Program-made: the position numbers and the translations under genes | Shown here: piece by piece, positions 1-5,871 of the stretch | How positions within the stretch are numbered: the stretch's first letter is position 1 | Layout of the letters: every line of letters begins with the position of its first letter | The notes under the pieces: generated by a model | Seen by the model: the letters and a program-made list of their open reading frames with translations, nothing else | The model's database searches: none | Told to the model about the DNA's origin: nothing | DNA from: Pseudobdellovibrionaceae bacterium | Lineage (GTDB): Bacteria > Bdellovibrionota > Bdellovibrionia > Bdellovibrionales > JAMPXM01 | Direction: 5' to 3' | DNA: 8,810 nucleotides | NCBI GenBank assembly: GCA_913774795.1 | Contig: CAJYIL010000600.1 | Span: forward strand, 1-8,810

Positions 1-547
1 CTTGGCGAAGCGATTCCCTGAACGCATCAAGTCTCTTTCGCTGCTCACCGCACCTTTTGATTTTGATCAGGCCGGTCTTCTCGGCGCTTGGGCCCGCGAG
101 CCTCATTTCGATCTCGATGCGCTGATCGACGCCTACGGCAACGTGCCGGCTGCGCTGCTGCACACAAGCTTTCAATTCTTGAAGCCTTCGATGCTACTCA
201 CGAAGTACAGAAAACTTTTTGAGCGCCGGCATGATAAAGACTTCGTGATCGGTTTTATCGCTATGGAAATCTGGGCTAATGACGCCATCGCTTTTCCCGG
301 TCTCTGCTACAAGTACATGATCGAAGAGCTCTACCGCGCCAATGGCACAGCTAGCGATTTGGAACTTCCGATGCCCGTTCTCGACGCGATGGCCATCGAC
401 GACCATATCGTGCCGATCGAAGCCCGTCTGAAAAGTCGCGGTTCTCGGCGGATCGATCTCAAAGGCGGACACATTGGCGCCGTCATCGGCCATCAAGCTC
501 GCAAAAATTTTTGGCCGTCATGGATCGCATGGATCAAGCAGCAATGA
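1..547 (+). CDS. PHA synthase-like alpha/beta hydrolase, C-terminal part (5' end outside window)
   Basis: The reading frame is open from the left edge and stops at TGA 545-547, so only the last ~181 residues are visible. They match the C-terminal half of the class I/III poly(3-hydroxyalkanoate) synthase (PhaC) type of alpha/beta hydrolase. The visible signs are LTAPFDF just after the presumed nucleophile-elbow region, the segment DALIDAYGNVP, the cap-region signature FIAMEIWANDAIAFPG, an acidic-residue segment DDHIVP (about residue 134 of the visible part) and a histidine segment GGHIG (His about 157). The nucleophile (Cys in true PhaC, Ser in relatives) lies upstream and cannot be seen, so synthase cannot be told from a PhaC-like hydrolase. 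A TTG at base 2 could be read as a start, but that would remove the nucleophile and half the fold, so the gene is treated as truncated by the window. In PhaC the enzyme polymerises hydroxyacyl-CoA on granules. Its stop overlaps the next gene's start. Confidence 0.72.
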   Translation, partial: LAKRFPERIKSLSLLTAPFDFDQAGLLGAWAREPHFDLDALIDAYGNVPAALLHTSFQFLKPSMLLTKYRKLFERRHDKDFVIGFIAMEIWANDAIAFPGLCYKYMIEELYRANGTASDLELPMPVLDAMAIDDHIVPIEARLKSRGSRRIDLKGGHIGAVIGHQARKNFWPSWIAWIKQQ

Positions 548-1389
548 TCGAATCACATCTCGAAGTCGAACCTCAGTGGCAGATCGCCTATCAATGGTGG
601 CCATCGTCGTCACCAACGAGCGAAATTCCGATCGTGTTCCTGAACGGCCTTGGTGACACGTATCACGCGTGGTCGCCTTACATAGAAACGTTCGCTCGTC
701 GCCACAGGCTTCAGGTCGATTTGCGGGGGCAAGGGAAGTCGCTCGAGCATCGTCTATCGCTCGAGACTGCAACCGATTTTCGGATCAACGTTGAAACGCA
801 AAGTGACGACCTCGCGAAACTTCTCTCTCATTTGAAGATCGGACCCGTTGATATCGCCGCGTTTTCGTACGGCGGCGGGGTCGCTTTCGACTTCGCTGCT
901 CGGTACTCGTCGCGAGTCAACCGTTTAGCCTTCATCGTCCCGTATCTCATGCGCCTTGATCGAAGTTTCCCCTTGCAGCGACTCTGGCAATGGCAGTGGC
1001 AGACCGCCCGCAGCTTTCGTTTGATTCCGGATTCGATCGCGAGAGGTGTCGAGCAAGGGTACGAAAAATTCTTAACTGCCTACATGAATCAGCGCTATCA
1101 AAGCCGCATGCAGGACGCCGAGCATCGGCGGGTCGCCATCGAACTCACGTACGGAATCATGGAGTTCAACGCATTCGAAGTGATCGACCGGCTGCCAGAT
1201 CATAGCGTGAACCTCTTGACCGGCGACTGCGACACGTTGATTCCGCAAAGTCTCTTCCGTGAATTCTGGCGCAGGCTCCCCGATTCCAAGCGCGGCCTCT
1301 GGACGCGCATTCACGATGGCGAACATGCTCTCCTGGAGCAGAAGCCCGAACTCGTTGAGCAGTGGCTCCTGCGAATCTTCGCAGACTAA
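544..1389 (+). CDS. alpha/beta-fold hydrolase
   Basis: This 281-residue protein has the layout of an alpha/beta hydrolase. It has an oxyanion-type loop near residues 32-38 (FLNGLGD), a Gly-rich loop LRGQGKS at 60-66, a nucleophile elbow AFSYGGG with Ser108, an acid at Asp228 or Asp230 (GDCDTLIP) and a C-terminal His261 (GEHALL). The elbow starts with Ala instead of the usual Gly (A-x-S-x-G), which some lipases and esterases also have. A cap region between about 135 and 210 is rich in Trp and Gln and includes three WQ pairs (148-153). I chose ATG 544 because it overlaps the upstream stop as ATGA, a typical sign of translational coupling. A TTG at 511 and in-frame ATGs at 520 and 529 would lengthen the overlap without adding conserved sequence. 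Substrate is unknown. Pairing with a PhaC-like gene suggests acyl-ester or polyester chemistry, but this is inference. No signal peptide is visible, so it is probably cytoplasmic. Confidence 0.82.
   Translation: MIESHLEVEPQWQIAYQWWPSSSPTSEIPIVFLNGLGDTYHAWSPYIETFARRHRLQVDLRGQGKSLEHRLSLETATDFRINVETQSDDLAKLLSHLKIGPVDIAAFSYGGGVAFDFAARYSSRVNRLAFIVPYLMRLDRSFPLQRLWQWQWQTARSFRLIPDSIARGVEQGYEKFLTAYMNQRYQSRMQDAEHRRVAIELTYGIMEFNAFEVIDRLPDHSVNLLTGDCDTLIPQSLFREFWRRLPDSKRGLWTRIHDGEHALLEQKPELVEQWLLRIFAD
985..1002 (+). repeat. Three tandem TGGCAR hexamers coding (Trp-Gln)x3
   Basis: TGGCAA, TGGCAG and TGGCAG follow one another in frame within the cap region of the second hydrolase and encode WQWQWQ. The repeat is short and keeps the frame. 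Gain or loss of a unit by slippage would add or remove two residues. No function can be assigned. Confidence 0.8.
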
Positions 1390-1395
1390 TCGGAC

Positions 1396-2565
1396 TCAAT
1401 TCGCAAAATGCAATTCGACGACGGCCCCGCTCGAAGAGTTCTTGAAGGTCGCCTGGCCGCCGAGCTCACTCATCGCGTTCGAAACAAGGTACAGACCAAC
1501 GCCCGAACCAAAGGCCTTGGTGGTGCGGGATCTTCCGTCTGTCGTAAGAGTTTTCAGAGTGACGGGATCAAACCCGCCTCCAGTATCGGTGATGCGACAA
1601 AGAGCGTCTTCAAATTCGACGAGGATCTTCGGGTTCGGAGACTTGTTTCTCCGAAACTGATCGATAGAATTCATGAAGACGCTCAACAGGACCGAGTAAA
1701 GTAGAGCGCGATCTGCGGGGATTTCGAGATCACCTTTGATTTCAAGATCGACGCCATTCAGCTGATTTTGCAAGAGGTCTGAGACTTCGTGGACGAGATG
1801 TCTCAGCGCGATGACTCGCGAGGCGACCGCACCTTCCGTCAACCGCGCCATCTCGTTCAGATCGTAAATAAGTTTGTTAGTTCGCGTGAGGCTCGATTGA
1901 AGCTCTCGCAAGATCTCTTGGACCTCTGGATCTTCGTACGAAGCCAGTTTTCGGCTCAATGTTGATGAGTAGAGGGCCGGCGTCGCGACCAAGTTTTTCA
2001 CATCATGGATAATGTTTGATGCGTGTTGGCCGATGAGCGAGAAGCGTGACAATGCGGAGGCTCGCCAATTTCTTTCGTAATTCACGAAGACGTAGAAAAT
2101 GAGAACGATGACGCCGATCGCAGCGGCGATGAGAGCACCATCGAGGGGCTGGGGCGCGGTGAACTGAGATTTTAGATAGTCGAAACGGTAAATCCGCGTG
2201 ATTCCGAACAGTGAAATGCACGACACCGTCACGCCGACGAACATCGCGCGGCTCACTCGAAACGCAAGTGCGTAGGCGATCAAAAGCTGAAAGACCGCGT
2301 ATTCGTAATTGATGCGCCACCAGCCGCAAAAGCCCGGGTAAATCGCCATTGATAAACCCGCGATCAGATTGGGCCAGAAGGCTGAGGGATGGCGCCGGAG
2401 GATGAATGCGCACGGGACACAAATCCAAACGAGAGCAAGTTTGACGACCGAATAGAAAACACGGTCTTCGTTCGGTATGACGTGGATTTCGGAGATGAGG
2501 ACGAGCGTTGAGAACGCCGCGTAGAACCAGCACAGCCAAAATACCGCGCGACCTTTGTATCTCAA
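1396..2565 (-). CDS. membrane sensor histidine kinase
   Basis: This 389-residue kinase has about six hydrophobic segments in its first 165 residues (roughly 8-27, 38-57, 64-82, 88-103, 107-123, 143-163). The loops are short and there is no large periplasmic sensor domain, so the signal is probably sensed in or at the membrane. The cytoplasmic part has an H-box with the phospho-accepting His187 in HDVKN, an N-box at Asn299 (FMNSIDQF), a G1 box DTGGG at 327-331 and a G2 box GSGVGL at 353-358, so all ATPase motifs look intact. The HDxKN H-box resembles that of PrsK-type kinases more than the classic HExRTP form. The start is a TTG directly after the regulator's TGA, in the same frame and with no clear Shine-Dalgarno sequence; no ATG exists before the first membrane helix. 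Translation therefore likely depends on termination-reinitiation. The partner is the adjacent response regulator. Its 3' end lies 6 nt from the convergent hydrolase gene. Confidence 0.88.
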   Translation of the reverse strand: MRYKGRAVFWLCWFYAAFSTLVLISEIHVIPNEDRVFYSVVKLALVWICVPCAFILRRHPSAFWPNLIAGLSMAIYPGFCGWWRINYEYAVFQLLIAYALAFRVSRAMFVGVTVSCISLFGITRIYRFDYLKSQFTAPQPLDGALIAAAIGVIVLIFYVFVNYERNWRASALSRFSLIGQHASNIIHDVKNLVATPALYSSTLSRKLASYEDPEVQEILRELQSSLTRTNKLIYDLNEMARLTEGAVASRVIALRHLVHEVSDLLQNQLNGVDLEIKGDLEIPADRALLYSVLLSVFMNSIDQFRRNKSPNPKILVEFEDALCRITDTGGGFDPVTLKTLTTDGRSRTTKAFGSGVGLYLVSNAMSELGGQATFKNSSSGAVVELHFAN

Positions 2566-3213
2566 TCAGGTGTCGCGAAAGATGTAGCCCCGACCCCGAA
2601 CGGTTTCGAGCCGGTCTTTTAAGAACAGACATTTCTTTTTGAGGTTGGTCAGGTGGGTGTCAAAGATGTTTCGACTCCCCGATCGACCTTCACTCCAGAT
2701 GGCGTTCTCGATCGCCTCGCGCGTAAGCCACTTGTTCGGATTCGAAACAAAAAGCGATAGAATCTCGTATTCGGTTTTCGTCAGAGCGTAAGATTCGCCT
2801 TCGTAAACGACGCTGTTTTCGCTCGGATTGAGTTGAAAAGTCGTCTTTAGAGGCGAAGGATTCAATGCCCGCATGATATGCGTTCGGAGTTCTTCGTTTT
2901 CAAAAGGCTTCTCGATGAAAGCAAAGACTCCGAGGTTCACCGATTCGATCGCCATTTTGGTATTCGCGAAAGCAGTGACCATGATCACGGAGGGCGGCTG
3001 CGAGAAATTTTTGATTTTTGATACGAGCTCAAGCCCGCTCGATCCATCGGCGAGCTTGTAATCGGTGATGATCAAAGAGATGGGCTCGGTATTCAGAATC
3101 TGAAGAGCCTCAGACACGCTCGACGCCGTTCGGGTCGCGGCTAAGTCAGAGATCGAATGACAAACGGCCTTCGAGAAGGCCGCATCGTCGTCAACAACGA
3201 GAATTTGATTCAC
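2566..3213 (-). CDS. OmpR/PhoB-family DNA-binding response regulator
   Basis: This 215-residue two-domain regulator has a receiver at about 1-116 and a winged-helix DNA-binding domain at about 130-213. The receiver has the acidic pocket Asp8-Asp9-Asp10, the phospho-acceptor Asp51 (LIITDYK), Thr80 (MVTAF) and Lys102 (EKPF), so it should be phosphorylatable. The C-terminal domain shows the PhoB-type features LTKTEYEILSLF, the HLTNLKKK recognition-helix region and the wing ending RGRGYIF. It presumably binds DNA as a dimer after phosphorylation by the kinase immediately downstream. The start is a GTG at 3213; the only nearby ATG (3218-3216) is out of frame and reads only two codons before a stop. 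No convincing Shine-Dalgarno sequence precedes it, and a UUCG hairpin lies 14 nt upstream. The target genes are unknown. The barrel-protein gene just upstream is the nearest candidate by position alone. Confidence 0.92.
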   Translation of the reverse strand: MNQILVVDDDAAFSKAVCHSISDLAATRTASSVSEALQILNTEPISLIITDYKLADGSSGLELVSKIKNFSQPPSVIMVTAFANTKMAIESVNLGVFAFIEKPFENEELRTHIMRALNPSPLKTTFQLNPSENSVVYEGESYALTKTEYEILSLFVSNPNKWLTREAIENAIWSEGRSGSRNIFDTHLTNLKKKCLFLKDRLETVRGRGYIFRDT

Positions 3214-3227
3214 GTCATTAGAGTCAC

Positions 3228-3247
3228 TGACGGCCCGAAGACCGTCA
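3228..3247 (-). promoter_or_regulatory. UUCG-tetraloop hairpin between barrel and regulator genes
   Basis: Read on the minus strand, the RNA forms an 8-bp stem (UGACGGUC against GGCCGUCA, one U-G wobble) closed by the very stable C(UUCG)G tetraloop. It starts 23 nt after the barrel-protein stop and ends 14 nt before the regulator's GTG. No U-tract follows, so it is not a typical intrinsic terminator. It may act as a 3'-end stabiliser for the barrel mRNA, a partial terminator, or a structure limiting regulator translation. On the plus strand the loop is CGAA and a C-A mismatch interrupts the stem, so the minus strand is the functional orientation. Confidence 0.6.
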
Positions 3248-3270
3248 AGCAGGTTTGCTTTAGGAATTGC

Positions 3271-3798
3271 TTAGAGGAAAAGCGAGAAATTGAACGCGAG
3301 TTGAACCGCGTCGTCAGGCTTGTTGAGGCCGCCATTGAAGTAGTAGAGCGCCTTCAACTCCGGACCGAACGCGATCGTCGGCGCAACGAAGTAATCGAGA
3401 GCGAGGCCTGTCGAACCCATGACGTAATTATCGCCGGCGTAGGGCTTTGACCAAAGGATCGCTTGGTTGAGCGAAACGGCCAAAGCGTCTGTGTGCGTGA
3501 TGTAGTAAGTCGCCGAAGGACCGAGTCCGTAAGTCGTTCCGAGAACGTTGTCATCGGTATACATCAGCGTGCCGCCGGCCGAGAAACGGTTTACGAAAAA
3601 GTATTCTGCTTTAGGTGTGATTGAAATGAAGCGATCGTTCGTACGGACGTTACGTGTGTACGACGCTCCTCCGCCCACTTCCCAGTCACCGCGATTGATC
3701 GGAAGCGGCATTGTCGTGACGACAGGTGCGACGTCTTCAGCGTGAGCTGGAGTTGTGAAAGCGAGCAAAGCGAACAGAGCGATTGCGAAAATACGCAT
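3271..3798 (-). CDS. small outer-membrane beta-barrel protein
   Basis: This 175-residue precursor has a Sec signal peptide (MRIFAIALFALLAFTTPAHA, cleavage likely after Ala20) and a mature chain of about 155 residues. The mature chain shows alternating amphipathic strands rich in Tyr, Phe and Gly: about 39-50, 57-67, 70-83, 89-100, 104-118, 124-137, 140-154 and 164-175. That count fits an eight-stranded barrel, but the family is not clear. The last strand ends FSLFL, so the final residue is Leu rather than the usual Phe, with Phe in the penultimate position. The start is firm: ATG 3798 is preceded by a strong GGGAGGA site six nt upstream. The gene follows the FUSC transporter by 81 nt and precedes the two-component pair. 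A structural or porin-like role is likely, but substrate and pore function cannot be judged. Confidence 0.8.
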   Translation of the reverse strand: MRIFAIALFALLAFTTPAHAEDVAPVVTTMPLPINRGDWEVGGGASYTRNVRTNDRFISITPKAEYFFVNRFSAGGTLMYTDDNVLGTTYGLGPSATYYITHTDALAVSLNQAILWSKPYAGDNYVMGSTGLALDYFVAPTIAFGPELKALYYFNGGLNKPDDAVQLAFNFSLFL

Positions 3799-3868
3799 AT
3801 GATGTCCTCCCTAGACAGCTAGAGTGTTAGCGCGTGTCGTGACTCTTGGGCACTCTTCACTGCATTCG

Positions 3869-3897
3869 TTTATAAAACTTCAAGGTTTTACGGGAAA
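3869..3897 (-). promoter_or_regulatory. possible sigma70 promoter of the barrel-protein gene
   Basis: On the minus strand a TATAAA (-10, 3874-3869, 5 of 6 consensus bases) follows TTTCCC (-35, 3897-3892, only 3 of 6) with a 17-nt spacer. The start would fall near 3862, giving a leader of about 65 nt before the ATG. The elements overlap the end of the FUSC gene. An AGAGTG/CACTCT inverted pair (3821-3826 and 3851-3856) lies within the leader. The weak -35 makes this tentative. Confidence 0.33.
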
Positions 3898-5829
3898 TCG
3901 TGTCTCGAAAGCAGTAACCGCTTGGGCGAGTCGAACAAGCGAATGATTCGCTGCCTCTTGTTCAGGCGATGGATCGAGGTTCCAGGTATCGGCGTTCGTG
4001 GCGCCGGGAGTTGCGATGTCGTTAAAGTCAGAGTTCGGAATACGTTCGGCAAGCGCTTGAGTTCGCCGAACGAGTTGATGGACTTGATCCCTCAACGCGG
4101 CTGCATCTTCGGGATAAAACACGATCAGTTGTCTTGCAAAGTGAACCAGTGCTGCGGCTCCGTGAACGACGAGCCTTGTCTCTTGTCTGGCCGGTCTTCC
4201 GAGAGGGCCCGCGAGCGGCCCCGCGATGGCTCTCAAAGTCAGAAGCTCTCGTTCAAGCCCTCTCACCCGAATGCGACGTTCGCGACGCGGCAGTTGCTGA
4301 AACGAGATCTCCGTCAAAGTATGCGAGAGCATCGCGAAGAGTTTGGCCAGCTCCGCCCTTAGCGATTTTTTGGCGGAGATGGGCAGAACAAAAAATGCGC
4401 AGATTCCTCCGCAGACACCACCGATCAGCGTCTGTTCGATCCGGAGATAAAGCAAGCTGGGCGTCAGCAGATCGAGAAGCGAATAGAACATCGCGATGAC
4501 GGTCGTGAGCCAGAACACATACCAGGCATACGACGCTTTGATGGCGAACATCGCGCAGAAAAGGCCAAGAAAAAGTGCCGCGAACGAGTAGTCCCGGTCT
4601 CCGTGAAGCACATACGCAATGGCAAGACCCGCTGCGACGCCGAAAGCCGTGCCCGCGAGTCGCGACATCGCTCTCCTCACGCTGTCACCTCTCGTCGTTC
4701 CTGTGAAGACGACGTAGGCTGTGAGCGGTGCCCAGTACCATCGGTCTTGCGAGATCATCGTGCCGATGATCGTTGCGATCACGGTGGCGACCGTAGCCTG
4801 AATCGCCTGACGGGTATTGAAATGAAAGCGGTCGCCCAAAGAGGAATAACGAACTTTCGAAACTCCGGTGGCCGAGGCGATCGTCGCTCCTTGAACGCCC
4901 GTCGATGTTGAGGCGAGAGGTGTCGCCGCTTCTTCTTCGGCGACGAGCGCTTGTTCTCCGGCTCTCAAAGATTGATAGCCTTTCTCGAGGACGTCGAGAT
5001 CGTGAGCCGTGTCTTGACGTGAACGACGATTCAGCGATTCGAAAATGCGTCTCGCTGAAAGCTCGAGATCGAAAACGCGTCCTTGAAGGGCGCGCACGAG
5101 TGCGGCACTTCCCGGCAGAGCGTCCGACGCATTCACGATTGCGTCTTCGCTCAGCAGAGCAAGTTCATTCACAACGACCATGCGAGGGCGAATCAATTCT
5201 TTGTTCGGCTTCATCGTGATCGGATTTTGGAGTTCTCTGCGCGTCGCTCGAACGAACCGTCGGAGTGACGCGCGGTAGGCCGACAAACTCCAGGCGATGG
5301 CCGATCGAGCACGATCAGGCACGAGCCAGAATTTGACCGCGTACGAGAACAGCCCGGCGACGACGATCCCTTCGATGACGAACATCATCTGATCGAGCGG
5401 AACTTTGAAAAAGAGCGCCGAGAAATAAGCGGTGTAGGCAATCGCTCCGAGCGTCGTCCATCTCACTCCGTAGCGTCTGATAAAAATCGCGCCGAAAGTG
5501 AAGACGAGCAGCAAAATCATCGACACCGCCTGCGACGGATGCGCGAGAACACCGAGTGCGAGCGACAGTGAGCTGATCGTCGGATTAAGAAGGGCTGTGA
5601 CTTTTTGCTCGCGAATCGTTCGATCGTCGCCCATGAGCGCGCCGTTCATGGCCATCGTGGCTCCGACAAGCGCGAGAAGAAACGGTCGGTGTCCGAACGT
5701 ACTCAAATAATAAAGCACAATCGTCGTGACAATCACGGTGATCGTGCCTCGGAGAGCGGAGCGTAGTCTGAAGAGCCCGGGATCGCTGATGAGATAGCGA
5801 TCGCGACTGCGATCGTAGGTCAAATTCAC
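3880..5829 (-). CDS. FUSC-family inner-membrane transporter (aromatic acid exporter-like)
   Basis: This 649-residue protein has the two-half design of the FUSC / aromatic-acid-exporter family. The first membrane block (about residues 27-170, some six helices) is followed by a soluble, partly charged segment (about 171-335), a second membrane block (about 341-482) and a C-terminal soluble domain (about 483-649). The second block opens with WYWAPLTAYVVFTGTTRGDSVRRAMSRLAGT, the family's most conserved stretch, in which a Trp-x-Pro helix start precedes an Arg-rich turn. Members in other bacteria (AaeB, fusaric-acid resistance proteins, YccS-like proteins) export aromatic or organic acids or have unknown substrates, usually with a membrane-fusion partner. 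No such partner is encoded here. The start is a GTG at 5829 with a weak ribosome site; no other start codon is in frame after the upstream stop. The 42-nt gap to the dehydrogenase gene suggests co-transcription. Exporting an acid made by the dehydrogenase is an inference. Confidence 0.83.
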   Translation of the reverse strand: MNLTYDRSRDRYLISDPGLFRLRSALRGTITVIVTTIVLYYLSTFGHRPFLLALVGATMAMNGALMGDDRTIREQKVTALLNPTISSLSLALGVLAHPSQAVSMILLLVFTFGAIFIRRYGVRWTTLGAIAYTAYFSALFFKVPLDQMMFVIEGIVVAGLFSYAVKFWLVPDRARSAIAWSLSAYRASLRRFVRATRRELQNPITMKPNKELIRPRMVVVNELALLSEDAIVNASDALPGSAALVRALQGRVFDLELSARRIFESLNRRSRQDTAHDLDVLEKGYQSLRAGEQALVAEEEAATPLASTSTGVQGATIASATGVSKVRYSSLGDRFHFNTRQAIQATVATVIATIIGTMISQDRWYWAPLTAYVVFTGTTRGDSVRRAMSRLAGTAFGVAAGLAIAYVLHGDRDYSFAALFLGLFCAMFAIKASYAWYVFWLTTVIAMFYSLLDLLTPSLLYLRIEQTLIGGVCGGICAFFVLPISAKKSLRAELAKLFAMLSHTLTEISFQQLPRRERRIRVRGLERELLTLRAIAGPLAGPLGRPARQETRLVVHGAAALVHFARQLIVFYPEDAAALRDQVHQLVRRTQALAERIPNSDFNDIATPGATNADTWNLDPSPEQEAANHSLVRLAQAVTAFETRFPVKP

Positions 5830-5841
5830 GTGTTTGAGCTT

Positions 5842-5869
5842 ACGCTTCGGGCTTGAGCTCGCGAAGCGT
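5842..5869. repeat. 8-bp inverted repeat in the dehydrogenase-transporter gap
   Basis: ACGCTTCG (5842-5849) and CGAAGCGT (5862-5869) are perfect inverted repeats around a 12-nt loop that contains GAGCTC. Followed by TTTTTATT on the plus strand, it would look like an intrinsic terminator in that direction, but no plus-strand gene ends here. On the minus strand, where both flanking genes are read, no U-run follows. It may form an mRNA hairpin between the two genes. A near-direct repeat (GTTTGAGCTT at 5832 and GCTTGAGCTC at 5851) overlaps it. Confidence 0.6.
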
Positions 5870-5871
5870 TT

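Noticed and set aside
2..4. TTG as the real start of the PhaC-like protein
   Set aside because: The visible part begins after the expected nucleophile elbow, so the true start must lie left of the window.
2003..2632. 209-codon open frame on the minus strand overlapping the kinase and regulator genes in another frame
   Set aside because: Its product is Arg/Pro/Leu-rich with no family features, and the overlapped kinase frame carries complete H, N and G boxes. It is an out-of-frame shadow.
4134..5219. several plus-strand open frames of 100-146 codons opposite the FUSC gene
   Set aside because: Their products are Arg/Ser-rich and unlike any protein. Such frames are common opposite GC-rich genes with strong codon bias.
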